Assembly: GCF_003201355.1 (NCBI RefSeq)
Contig: NZ_QICL01000016.1
Location: forward strand, 1-64,000
Direction: 5' to 3'
DNA: 64,000 nucleotides
Source: Indolivaga alginatilytica
GTDB lineage: Bacteria > Bacteroidota > Bacteroidia > Bacteroidales > Dysgonomonadaceae
Shown: in pieces, positions 24,657 to 34,094 of the stretch
Position numbering within the stretch: the first letter of the stretch is position 1
Layout of the letters: each line of letters begins with the position of its first letter
The notes under the pieces: model-generated
Database searches by the model: none
What the model saw: only the letters and a program-made list of their open reading frames with translations
What the model was told of the DNA's origin: nothing
Made by a program: the position numbers and the translations under genes

Positions 24657-27347
24657 TTGAGAAGCCTTTATTGTCTTTTTATACTTTTATGCATAACTAT
24701 TGTTTCTTATGCCCAGTCTGTTACAGGTATAGTCCGTGACAGTCTGCATCATGAACCTATTAGTTATGCATCTGTGCGTATACTCAATGTTAATGATAGT
24801 GCTTATATCACAGGGGCGGTTACAGCTTCTAACGGGAAATTTACCATCAATCAAATTAAAGGAGATTATATCATCGATATCTCCTATGTGGGGACCAATA
24901 GATATATCCGCAAAATCAGCTTAGAAGGAAAAGAAACTCTTGATTTGGGGACTATCTATTTGGGAGAAGCTTCTTATTTGTTAGGTGAGGCAGTAATAGT
25001 TGCTCCTGTGCCCGATATTGTTGTAAGAGGAGATACCATAGAATATAATGCTGATGCCTATAGGGTGGGAGAGGATGCCTTGCTGTTGGATCTGGTTCGA
25101 AAGATGCCGGGCATTGATATTACTTCGGATGGAAAACTGATGGCTAATGGCAAAATTATTACTAAAATTCTAATTGATGGAAAAGAATTTTTTGGTAATG
25201 ATATTGATTTGGCATTAAAAAATCTGCCTGCTTCGATGATAAATAAATTGCAATTGTTTAAGGAGCAATCCGAGATGTCGCGAGTAACGGGCTTTAATGA
25301 CGGAAATGCAGAACAAGTTCTAAACCTGACAGTAAGAGAGGCGTTGAAGCAAAGTGTATTTGGAGAAGGGCGATCCGGTTATGGTAGTAATGGTCGATAT
25401 TCCAATAAACTGAATGCTCATTATATGATGGACGATAACCAATATTCGTTGATTGGAAATCATAAAAATATCACGGATGATTTTGAATATAGTGGAGCTT
25501 CCAGTCAATACGATGGTATCACTAAAAATAGTGAAATCGGTTTTAACTTTAATGCTCTAAATAGTGACAAGGTTAATGTCGGAGGAAATTTACATTATGA
25601 TAATAATGATAATGTATTCAAGATGGATAGTAATACGAAGACTTTCATTGAAACAGGTAATCGGCTGAGTACCCAATCGTCCGAGACCCGAAGTATAAAA
25701 AGAGATTTATCTCTTGGCTTAAATATGAAATGGAATCCCGATTCGGTAACAACTATTTATGCCCGAATGAATGTTAATACAGGAACAAGTGACGATATAA
25801 GGAACAGTAATTATTTCTCATATGTTCAAGGCATACAAGATACAACAACTGCATGGACGAAATATAATACAAAGGGTGATACGCATAACTTGAATGCTTC
25901 TTTTATATTCGGACGTAAGTTGAATAGCGCTGGACGAAATATTAGCTTTAGCTTGAATGGGGGAATCCGTGGCGGAACAAGCAGGGGTACTAACTATTCT
26001 CCGGTTTTTTACCATGCTTCCAATAAAACAACACTTATAGATCAGGAGTTGTCTATTGACAATACGGGGAATAGCTGGGGATTTATAGCTTCATATGTTG
26101 AGCCGATAACCAAGCACAATTCGATAAAGGTGGCTTATTCTTATCGGCGAGATTATTCGGATAGAAACAGGCTTACTTTCCGTCGTGATGGAGAAGGGGA
26201 GTATACTGTTGTGGATACTGCTTTTACGAGGCATACTACGTCTCAATATACCACTCAGAGAATGAACGTAGGATTTCAATCGGCAATGAAGAAATATGAA
26301 TACAATATCGGCTTTAATGTTGACCCTTCAACTTCTACTTCGAAGACGATGATGCAGGATTCTATCATTGAAAATCAGAAGCAGACTGTGGTGAATTTTT
26401 CTCCGACCTTCAAATTTACATATACACCACAGAATAATGTAACTTTCGACTTTGATTATTATGGATCTACAGAACAACCGACATTAAAGCAGATATCAGC
26501 AGATACTATTATACTGGACGCTCTTAACCGAACGTATGGGAATCTTGATTTAAAACCAAGTTTTGACAATACAGTGAGTTTGTATTTTCAGAAATCGAAT
26601 TACGAGAAAGGTTCATTCTTTATGATCACCGGTGGAGGTAATTATATTGTGAATAAAATAGTTGATTATAATACGATTGATGAATTCGGGAACGTCGAAA
26701 GCTCGTATCGCAATGTCAACGGTAATTGGGGGTTAAATGGGGGAATCATGTTTAATACTCCGTTGAGAAATAAAAAGTTCACAGTAGATAATAGTTCTTT
26801 TGGTTATTTCGTTCGTAATATAGGATTTTCGAATGGAGCCAAGAGTGTTACCTATAATTTGACAATGAGCGAAACCTTTTCTGTAAACTATCGGTCTGAT
26901 AAGTTCGAGCAGCGTTTACAAGCTAATATCTCCTATAATATAACAAGAAATAACCTTCCTAATCAGGAGGGAATGAATACTGCGAATTATGGACTCAAAT
27001 CATCTACTTTGATGAAACTTCCTTATGATTTTGTTATTCAGAATGAGATGAGTTTTATCTATAACCAAGGGTATGCTGAAAGTTTCCGAAAATCGGAGAT
27101 GCTATGGAACCTGTCTATTGCCAAGCTTTTCTTGAAGAAGAAACAGGGTACAGCCAAGTTTCAATGCTATGATATTTTGGATGACCGTAATAACCTGATG
27201 CGTGTTGTTTCAGGAAACTACATTTCAGATACGAAGACTAATATGATCGGGCAATATTTTATGTTTAGTTTGGGTTATCGATTTAACATAACAAATAAAG
27301 CTGCTCGAAATTCGACTGATACTATGGGGGTAGATGATTATAATTGA
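24657..27347 (+). CDS. Outer-membrane beta-barrel protein with carboxypeptidase-like N-terminal domain
   Basis: About 896 residues from a TTG start at 24657, which gives an intact signal peptide (RSLYCLFILLCITIVSYAQ); no ATG fits. An N-terminal carboxypeptidase-regulatory-like beta domain (about 20-105) is followed by a plug-like region with ALLLDLVRKMPGIDI and KILIDGKEFFGNDI, then a long beta-barrel rich in Asn, Tyr and Ser and ending NITNKAARNST. This is the TonB-dependent-receptor-like family (outer membrane beta-barrel, without SusD) common in Bacteroidetes. There is no SusD-like partner. The ExbB/ExbD genes just upstream could energise it, but this is only an inference. The ligand is unknown. 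Confidence 0.85.
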   Translation: MRSLYCLFILLCITIVSYAQSVTGIVRDSLHHEPISYASVRILNVNDSAYITGAVTASNGKFTINQIKGDYIIDISYVGTNRYIRKISLEGKETLDLGTIYLGEASYLLGEAVIVAPVPDIVVRGDTIEYNADAYRVGEDALLLDLVRKMPGIDITSDGKLMANGKIITKILIDGKEFFGNDIDLALKNLPASMINKLQLFKEQSEMSRVTGFNDGNAEQVLNLTVREALKQSVFGEGRSGYGSNGRYSNKLNAHYMMDDNQYSLIGNHKNITDDFEYSGASSQYDGITKNSEIGFNFNALNSDKVNVGGNLHYDNNDNVFKMDSNTKTFIETGNRLSTQSSETRSIKRDLSLGLNMKWNPDSVTTIYARMNVNTGTSDDIRNSNYFSYVQGIQDTTTAWTKYNTKGDTHNLNASFIFGRKLNSAGRNISFSLNGGIRGGTSRGTNYSPVFYHASNKTTLIDQELSIDNTGNSWGFIASYVEPITKHNSIKVAYSYRRDYSDRNRLTFRRDGEGEYTVVDTAFTRHTTSQYTTQRMNVGFQSAMKKYEYNIGFNVDPSTSTSKTMMQDSIIENQKQTVVNFSPTFKFTYTPQNNVTFDFDYYGSTEQPTLKQISADTIILDALNRTYGNLDLKPSFDNTVSLYFQKSNYEKGSFFMITGGGNYIVNKIVDYNTIDEFGNVESSYRNVNGNWGLNGGIMFNTPLRNKKFTVDNSSFGYFVRNIGFSNGAKSVTYNLTMSETFSVNYRSDKFEQRLQANISYNITRNNLPNQEGMNTANYGLKSSTLMKLPYDFVIQNEMSFIYNQGYAESFRKSEMLWNLSIAKLFLKKKQGTAKFQCYDILDDRNNLMRVVSGNYISDTKTNMIGQYFMFSLGYRFNITNKAARNSTDTMGVDDYN

Positions 27348-27383
27348 TTCGGATATAAAAAAATAGAATAAAGAACATTCCCT

Positions 27384-27424
27384 AAACGGATGCTGATTGT
27401 AGAATCGGTGTCCGTTTTTTTTAT
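27384..27424 (+). terminator. Rho-independent terminator after beta-barrel gene
   Basis: AAACGGA at 27384-27390 pairs with TCCGTTT at 27411-27417, and an extended T-run follows. Confidence 0.75.
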
Positions 27425-27547
27425 ATCTGTAATTCTCCGAAAATATTTAATATGTAAAAATAAATACTGTTGTGTGTAAATAAATTTTACAGATCCGGAT
27501 ATCCTGTAAAAAGTGTTGTGTTTTGATTATCAGATGATTATTTGTCT

Positions 27548-27563
27548 TGGCACGGCTTTGGCA
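27548..27563 (+). promoter_or_regulatory. Sigma-54 (-24/-12) promoter before DUF3836-like genes
   Basis: TGGCACGGCTTTGGCA fits TGGCACG-N4-TTGCA with a single mismatch in the -12 half. The GG and GC dinucleotides are 12 bases apart as required. The predicted start near 27574 would give a leader of about 40 bases before the ATG at 27614. It lies in a clean intergenic gap after a terminator. An upstream activator site could not be identified. Confidence 0.65.
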
Positions 27564-27613
27564 TTATATATAGTAGAAACGTAAAAAATAAAAACAAATA
27601 AATATACAACATT

Positions 27614-28069
27614 ATGAAAGCAACAATTATCACACTAGCAGTAGCAGCATTATTATCAGTAAGCAATTCTTTTGGAAGCAACACAATCTATAAGAGTGTT
27701 GAGACTAACGATCAGGATCGTACTACCACTACTACTGTTTGCCAAGGAGAAAGCGAAAAGTACTTATCACCAATTAAAAGATATGTTATTGTATCAGACT
27801 CAAATGGTAATCCGGTAGAAAAGAAAATATATGAGTGGAGCTCGGATAATCGTAGCTGGGTAGCTATCCAAAAATATAATTATGATTATAATGCTGATGG
27901 CAAATTACTATCTCTTTCTTTTACCGAATGGAATAAGATTACTGCTGCTTGGGCAGAAGATGTACAATTTGCGATGTATATAAATGATGCAAATGAAGAA
28001 AACCTTTCTGTAAATTATTTAGATACTAAAATTACTTCAGAAATACACTTAGCACATTACTCATATTAA
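27614..28069 (+). CDS. DUF3836-like small secreted protein, paralog 1
   Basis: A 151-residue secreted protein with a signal peptide (KATIITLAVAALLSVSNSFGS). The mature part shares a pattern with the next two genes: TTTTVCQG, then a stretch with YEWSSDNRSWVAIQKYNYDYNADGKL, then SFTEWNKITAAWAEDVQFAMYIND. These W-x-E/D...W and Y-x-Y-D/N strand repeats suggest a beta-sheet fold. The family is tentatively DUF3836, found in Bacteroides and relatives, with no known function. It is first in the tandem array and is preceded by the sigma-54 promoter match. Confidence 0.8.
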   Translation: MKATIITLAVAALLSVSNSFGSNTIYKSVETNDQDRTTTTTVCQGESEKYLSPIKRYVIVSDSNGNPVEKKIYEWSSDNRSWVAIQKYNYDYNADGKLLSLSFTEWNKITAAWAEDVQFAMYINDANEENLSVNYLDTKITSEIHLAHYSY

Positions 28070-28077
28070 TCAATCTT

Positions 28078-28109
28078 ATCGGATACCGGTTGAGAAATCG
28101 GTATCCGAT
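28078..28109 (+). terminator. Perfect hairpin between paralogs 1 and 2
   Basis: Arms ATCGGATACCG (28078-28088) and CGGTATCCGAT (28099-28109) pair perfectly. No T-run follows on the plus strand, so it may be a partial terminator or an mRNA-stability element that lowers expression of paralogs 2 and 3. Confidence 0.5.
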
Positions 28110-28183
28110 TAAAAAAACTGAAACAACTGTAACCAATCACTAAAATAATACGTCTTAAATATAAAGCAAATAATAACAAGAAT

Positions 28184-28621
28184 ATGAAAACATCAATTAT
28201 TACAATAATAGCAGCTTTTTTGTCAATCAGTACTTCTTTTGGAGGCAATACAATACACAAGAATGTAGAAGGCAGTAAAGAAGAGGGTACTGTTACAACA
28301 ACGGTTTATAATGGTACCGATAATACAGGCTTGATTCCCTTTAAGCAAACGGTTTTTGAATATAATACAGATAAGAATCTGAAAGAACGAATCTCTTATA
28401 AATGGGAGTCAAATACACAACAATGGCTTGTAGTAAGTAAATATAAATACGAATACAATATAAGCGGCGAGTTGATTAATATTTCATATATGTCATGGAA
28501 TGAATCTTCTAAGTCTTGGAACAAAGATGTTCAGTATGCCATGTATATTTATGATAAGAGCAACGAGTCTTCTCCTATAAAATACTTATCAGTAACAGAT
28601 AGTAAGAATAAAAAATATTAA
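28184..28621 (+). CDS. DUF3836-like small secreted protein, paralog 2
   Basis: A 145-residue protein with a signal peptide (KTSIITIIAAFLSISTSFGG). It shares GTVTTTVYNG, KERISYKWESNTQQWLVVSKYKYEY and MSWNESSKSWNKDVQYAMYIYD with its neighbours, so it arose by tandem duplication. It is closer to paralog 3 than to paralog 1 in the KERISYKWES block. Function unknown. Confidence 0.8.
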   Translation: MKTSIITIIAAFLSISTSFGGNTIHKNVEGSKEEGTVTTTVYNGTDNTGLIPFKQTVFEYNTDKNLKERISYKWESNTQQWLVVSKYKYEYNISGELINISYMSWNESSKSWNKDVQYAMYIYDKSNESSPIKYLSVTDSKNKKY

Positions 28622-28650
28622 CTGTATAACAATCAAATAATAGTAGGATC

Positions 28651-29067
28651 ATGAAAGCAATAATAGGAACTTTAGTAATCGCATTCTTTTTATCAATAAG
28701 CAATTCTTTTGCAGGTGATAAATTATATAAGAATGTAATTGATAATAAAGAAAAGCGTACAGTAACAAGTACTGTTTGTAAAGGAAAAAACGATATGAAT
28801 CTGGTTCCATTAACCGAGTGTGTGCTCCAGTACAATGCAGATGGAAGTCTTAAGGAAAGAATTTCTTATAAATGGGAGTCTCATAAAAAAGCATGGATTG
28901 CTCACCAAAAATATATGTATGAATATGATAAGGGAAGTCTTACAGCCATATCATATGTTGAGTGGAATAAATCGACGAAAGCCTGGGGAAACGATATTCA
29001 GTATGTAATGTATATATATGATTCGAAAACGGATTTACTGACTGTAATCAATAGTTCACAAAAGTAA
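28651..29067 (+). CDS. DUF3836-like small secreted protein, paralog 3
   Basis: A 138-residue protein with a signal peptide (KAIIGTLVIAFFLSISNSFAG). It repeats the family blocks RTVTSTVCKG, KERISYKWESHKKAWIAHQKYMYEY and VEWNKSTKAWGNDIQYVMYIYD. It lies only 29 bases after paralog 2 and is last in the array, before a strong shared terminator. Function unknown. Confidence 0.8.
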   Translation: MKAIIGTLVIAFFLSISNSFAGDKLYKNVIDNKEKRTVTSTVCKGKNDMNLVPLTECVLQYNADGSLKERISYKWESHKKAWIAHQKYMYEYDKGSLTAISYVEWNKSTKAWGNDIQYVMYIYDSKTDLLTVINSSQK

Positions 29068-29098
29068 GGTACTCCAATAAGGTTTATCCGGTTAAAAT

Positions 29099-29129
29099 AA
29101 AAAGAGACGTAAAATTTACGTCTCTTTTT
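29099..29129. terminator. Bidirectional terminator between DUF3836-like array and metY
   Basis: Perfect 15-base arms AAAAAGAGACGTAAA / TTTACGTCTCTTTTT lie between convergent genes. It can serve both strands. Confidence 0.9.
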
Positions 29130-29134
29130 ATTTG

Positions 29135-30505
<1,371 letters not shown>

Positions 30506-30520
30506 TTATTGGTTGCAATC

Positions 30521-30537
30521 AAAGGTCACAGACCTTT
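30521..30537 (-). repeat. AAAGGTCACAGACCTTT palindrome after cysK
   Basis: The palindrome sits 3 bases past the cysK stop codon on the minus strand, with T-rich flank. The ACCAAAG box is not clear, although TTGGTTGCAATC beside it is weakly similar. Confidence 0.55.
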
Positions 30538-30540
30538 TTC

Positions 30541-31488
30541 TTATAATGGATATTCTTCGAAAGAATAAAGAACAGTCGATAAATAACGCTCTCCTGTATC
30601 AGGTAGTATTACTACTATGTTTTTACCTTTGTTCTCGGGACGTTTTGCCAATTCTGCCGCAGCGTAAACTGCTGCACCTGATGAAATACCAACTAATAAA
30701 CCTTCTTCTCTAGCCAGAAGTCTGCTGGTAAGTATAGCATCATCGTTCTTTACTTGAACGATTTCATCAACTACCGATTCATCGTAAGTTTTAGGGATGA
30801 AACCTGCACCTATTCCCTGTATCTTGTGAGGACCGGGTTTTCCGCCTGATAATACAGGTGAATCGGTTGGCTCTACAGCTACAATTTGTATTTTAGGATT
30901 ACGTTGTTTCAAAACTTCACCTACCCCGCTTACAGTACCACCTGTTCCCACACCGGCAACAAAAATATCTACTTGTCCGTCGGTATCTCTCCAAATTTCT
31001 TCGGCCGTAGTTTTACGATGAATAGCAGGGTTCGCAGGATTTTCGAATTGTTGAAGTATAACTCCGTTAGGAGTACTTTCTTTCAACTCCACAGCCTTTG
31101 CAATAGCTCCTTTCATTCCATCAGGTCCGGGAGTTAAAACAATATTTGCACCAAGAGCTTTCAATAAGTTTCTGCGCTCAATACTCATCGTCTCAGGCAT
31201 TGTAAGAGTCAGTTTATATCCTTTAGCAGCTGCAACAAAAGCTAAACCTATTCCGGTGTTTCCACTGGTTGGCTCAATAATAACACTATCAGCTTTTAAT
31301 ATTCCTTTTTCTTCGGCATCTGTAATCATTGCAAAAGCAATTCGATCTTTTACACTTGATGCGGGATTAAAATATTCTAACTTTGCAATGATTTTTGCAT
31401 TGATATTGTGATTTTTTTCGTAATTTGATAGCTCCAATAAAGGCGTGTTACCTATCAGGTCTGTAAGTTTTTTTGCTATTTTAGTCAT
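30541..31488 (-). CDS. cysK: Cysteine synthase A
   Basis: About 315 residues from the ATG at 31488; an in-frame TTG 6 bases upstream is less likely. It condenses O-acetylserine with sulfide to Cys in the cytosol. Visible motifs are [12 protein letters not shown] with the PLP Lys (about 45), the substrate loop [11 protein letters not shown], the phosphate loop [10 protein letters not shown] and SSGAAVYAA near the C-terminus. The family length of 305-320 fits. It faces murF across a regulatory region with a palindrome at its promoter. Confidence 0.94.
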   Translation of the reverse strand: MTKIAKKLTDLIGNTPLLELSNYEKNHNINAKIIAKLEYFNPASSVKDRIAFAMITDAEEKGILKADSVIIEPTSGNTGIGLAFVAAAKGYKLTLTMPETMSIERRNLLKALGANIVLTPGPDGMKGAIAKAVELKESTPNGVILQQFENPANPAIHRKTTAEEIWRDTDGQVDIFVAGVGTGGTVSGVGEVLKQRNPKIQIVAVEPTDSPVLSGGKPGPHKIQGIGAGFIPKTYDESVVDEIVQVKNDDAILTSRLLAREEGLLVGISSGAAVYAAAELAKRPENKGKNIVVILPDTGERYLSTVLYSFEEYPL

Positions 31489-31524
31489 GACCAATATATT
31501 TTTTTGTTTTATTATTAATTAATA

Positions 31525-31577
31525 CAAAATTACGTGCTTCAAACCATAAATAAAATACCATAAATGGGGTATTTTTG
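31525..31577. promoter_or_regulatory. Divergent cysK/murF-side promoters with operator-like palindrome
   Basis: TAATTTTG on the minus strand (31525-31532) is an exact -7 box for cysK. TATTTTTG on the plus strand (31570-31577) is a -7 box facing murF. Between and over them lies the inverted repeat AAAATACC (31552-31559) / GGTATTTT (31568-31575). It covers the -33 zone of the cysK promoter and overlaps the other -7 box, as expected for a repressor operator. The regulator is unknown. Confidence 0.5.
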
Positions 31578-31620
31578 CAAAGTATTTATATAAGCGAAAG
31601 ATACAAAATAATACTAAGTT

Positions 31621-31698
31621 TTTAATGCTACATTATAAGCAATTATAGTAGCAGATTAGACTTAATATCAGCCGAAATAAAAAAAAGGTTTCAGGCCT
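31621..31698 (+). repeat. AAGGTC palindrome element, degenerate copy before murF
   Basis: TTTAATGCTACATTATAAGC and AATTATAGTAG match the interior of long copies, and the end is AAAAAAGGTTTCAGGCCTT. The ACCAAAG box is degraded to GCCGAAATAAAA. It ends about 104 bases before murF. Confidence 0.55.
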
Positions 31699-31802
31699 TA
31701 AAAAATTTAAGGAAGATTATTGCTTTTCAGGTCAACAAAATTGATTGCTGAGGTGTTCCTTATCAAGCATAAGTTTTATTTATTACAACATATACGCAAT
31801 TT

Positions 31803-33092
31803 ATGGAAATATCTCAATTGTACGAAATATTTAAACAATATCCGTCAATAACTACCGATACGCGCAATTGTGCGAAGGATTCTATTTTCTTTGCTTTGAA
31901 AGGTTCCAATTTTAATGGAAATCTATATGCAAAAAAGGCTTTGGAGCTGGGTTGTAAATATGCAATCGTAGATGAAGCCGAATTTGCCGACGAGTCTCAA
32001 AATATATTTTTAGTGGATGATTGTTTAACTATGTTACAGCAACTGGCAAGTTTTCACCGTAGTAAATTATCTATTCCCGTAATAGGTGTGACCGGAACTA
32101 ATGGTAAAACAACATCCAAGGAATTGATAACAGCAGTGCTTTCTCAGGAATTTAACGTGTTGTCGACTCATGGTAATCTGAATAATCATATCGGGGTGCC
32201 TCTTACTCTCCTGAAGATGACTAAAGCGCATGAGATAGCTGTTATCGAAATGGGAGCTAATCACGTGGGTGAAATAAAAACACTGGTAGAAATAGCTCGA
32301 CCTAACTATGGTCTTATCACTAATGTTGGTCGTGCACATATCGAAGGTTTCGGCTCATTTGAAAACATTATAAAAGCAAAAGGTGAACTTTATGATTTCC
32401 TTCGGGAACAAAAAAACAGTAAAATATTTATAGATAATGATAACCCATACTTAAAGAATATATCTGAGGGTATAGCCACAATAAGTTATGGCAATGATGA
32501 TTCTCTTTTCGTTTGTGGAAGGGCGGTTTCAAATGATCCATACTTAAGTTTTGTGTGGAAATTCTCTAAGAATGATCACATTGTGAAAACGAACTTAATA
32601 GGTGAATATAATCTTTCGAATGCATTGGCTGCTGTTGCTATTGGTAAATATTTCGGAGTGAAAACAGCTAAAATATGCAAGGCTATTGAAGAATATGTTC
32701 CCAATAATAATCGTTCACAATTAAAAAAGACCGAAAAAAATACATTGATCATAGATGCCTATAATGCAAATCCGACCAGTATGGGTGCTGCTTTGCAGAA
32801 CTTTACGAAAATGGATGTTCCTAACAAAACTCTTATTTTAGGAGATATGAGGGAGCTTGGTAATGATAGTGAGGCAGAGCATCAAAAGATAGTTGATTTT
32901 ATTGCTTCAAATTCTATTGATAATGCCTTTTTTGTAGGAGATAATTTCAGCAAGACAAATACAACTTACCCTTGTTTTGCAACGTTAGACGATTTTACAA
33001 ACTTCCTGAAAGCAAATCCGATGGAAGATCGCTTTATTTTAATTAAAGGGTCAAGAGGTCTTCAACTGGAAAAATGTGTAGATTTGTTGTAA
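31803..33092 (+). CDS. murF: UDP-MurNAc-tripeptide:D-alanyl-D-alanine ligase
   Basis: A 429-residue cytosolic Mur ligase that completes the UDP-MurNAc-pentapeptide. The N-terminal domain binds the nucleotide (STDTRNC-like segment SITTDTRNCAKDSIFFALKG). The central ATPase has GVTGTNGKTTSKEL (about 96-109) and VIEMGANHVGEI. The C-terminal domain has NNNRSQL and DAYNANPTSM, typical of MurF. It stands alone here, away from a dcw cluster. Confidence 0.94.
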   Translation: MEISQLYEIFKQYPSITTDTRNCAKDSIFFALKGSNFNGNLYAKKALELGCKYAIVDEAEFADESQNIFLVDDCLTMLQQLASFHRSKLSIPVIGVTGTNGKTTSKELITAVLSQEFNVLSTHGNLNNHIGVPLTLLKMTKAHEIAVIEMGANHVGEIKTLVEIARPNYGLITNVGRAHIEGFGSFENIIKAKGELYDFLREQKNSKIFIDNDNPYLKNISEGIATISYGNDDSLFVCGRAVSNDPYLSFVWKFSKNDHIVKTNLIGEYNLSNALAAVAIGKYFGVKTAKICKAIEEYVPNNNRSQLKKTEKNTLIIDAYNANPTSMGAALQNFTKMDVPNKTLILGDMRELGNDSEAEHQKIVDFIASNSIDNAFFVGDNFSKTNTTYPCFATLDDFTNFLKANPMEDRFILIKGSRGLQLEKCVDLL

Positions 33093-33120
33093 TTTTCGAA
33101 TAATTTAAACTGTTCGTTAC

Positions 33121-33188
33121 TTGGTTTAATAATTAGTAGCTAATTAATTATTGTCTTACCAAAGTAATATAAATGGGTCTGTGGCCTT
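33121..33188 (+). repeat. AAGGTC palindrome element, shortened copy before nuclease
   Basis: TGTCTTACCAAAGTAATATAAA is followed by the variant palindrome GGGTCTGTGGCCTT. It ends 2 bases before the first possible ATG and 11 before the preferred start of the nuclease gene. Confidence 0.7.
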
Positions 33189-33199
33189 AAATGTCTGAT

Positions 33200-33994
33200 A
33201 TGAAGAAGTTTTTAATAATTAGTGTTCTTGCGGTTTCTATTTTATTGCCATCTCAATTATTGGCTTGGGGGATGACAGGACATAGAGTGGTGGCTCAAAT
33301 TGCCGATCAGAATATTAAATCGGGTACACGTAAAAAGATTAACCGGTTGCTAAATAATATGCCTGTTGCATATTGGGCAAATTGGCCTGATTTTATTAAA
33401 TCGGATAAAACCGGAGAGTATGATCATACTCATACCTGGCACTATGTGAATGCTCCGGGCAATTTGTCAAAAGAAGATTTTGTGGCTTATATCAAGAATA
33501 TTGAGCAAGATAATATCTACAAAGAGATCCCTAAATTGGAGCAGATTATAGCCGACAATGTTTCGTCTGTTGAACAAAAAAGAGTTGCACTCTATTTCCT
33601 GGTGCACCTTATGGGGGATGCACATCAACCTATGCACGTGGGTCGTGAAGAGGATCTGGGAGGTAATCGCATTTCTGTATTGTGGTTTAGTGATAAAAGT
33701 AACCTGCATTCTGTTTGGGATGGTAAGTTGATTGATTACATGAAATATAGCTATACCGAATATGCTAATCTGTTGAATACTATATCTAAAGACAAGAAGA
33801 AAGCATTGGAGGCCGGAACATTGGAAGATTGGTTGTACGAATCCCATTGTCTGGCTAATGAAATTTATTCGTCAGTAAACAATGAAGATAGATTGTCTTA
33901 CGATTATGCTTATAAGTATACTGATGTTGTAGAATTACAACTGCAACGAGGCGGTTTACGATTGGCTGCTGTTTTAGATCAAATATTTCGATAA
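33200..33994 (+). CDS. Secreted S1/P1-type nuclease
   Basis: About 264 residues from the ATG at 33200; an ATG 9 bases upstream is also possible. The signal peptide ends QLLA, and the mature protein would begin WGMTGHRVVAQIAD. The N-terminal Trp is a zinc ligand in this family. Other ligand motifs are HTHTWHYVN (about residues 75-83), HLMGDAHQPMHVG and LGGN, with HSVWD near residue 180. The family cuts single-stranded DNA and RNA, and often 3-prime-nucleotides, in the periplasm or outside using three zinc ions. It may serve phosphate or nucleotide scavenging. Confidence 0.92.
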   Translation: MKKFLIISVLAVSILLPSQLLAWGMTGHRVVAQIADQNIKSGTRKKINRLLNNMPVAYWANWPDFIKSDKTGEYDHTHTWHYVNAPGNLSKEDFVAYIKNIEQDNIYKEIPKLEQIIADNVSSVEQKRVALYFLVHLMGDAHQPMHVGREEDLGGNRISVLWFSDKSNLHSVWDGKLIDYMKYSYTEYANLLNTISKDKKKALEAGTLEDWLYESHCLANEIYSSVNNEDRLSYDYAYKYTDVVELQLQRGGLRLAAVLDQIFR

Positions 33995-34020
33995 AGAAAT
34001 AATCATTATAAACGAATTAA

Positions 34021-34064
34021 ATATCGACAGTATTCTCATAGAATGAGAAGATTGTCGATATTTT
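34021..34064 (+). terminator. Terminator hairpin after S1/P1 nuclease
   Basis: Arms ATATCGACAGTATTCTCAT (34021-34039) and ATGAGAAGATTGTCGATAT (34043-34061) pair with two mismatched or wobble positions. A short T-run follows, then at once the -7 box of typA. Confidence 0.7.
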
Positions 34065-34068
34065 GTTG

Positions 34069-34076
34069 TATCTTTG
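34069..34076 (+). promoter_or_regulatory. -7 box for typA
   Basis: TATCTTTG matches TAnnTTTG exactly, 18 bases before the typA ATG. The -33 region would fall in the preceding terminator stem. Confidence 0.55.
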
Positions 34077-34094
34077 CAGCCTCAAAAAATAGGT

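Noticed and set aside
34074-34094. TTG start for typA
   Set aside because: The TTG is inside the TATCTTTG -7 box; the ATG at 34095 starts the conserved NIRNIAIIAHVDHGK sequence.
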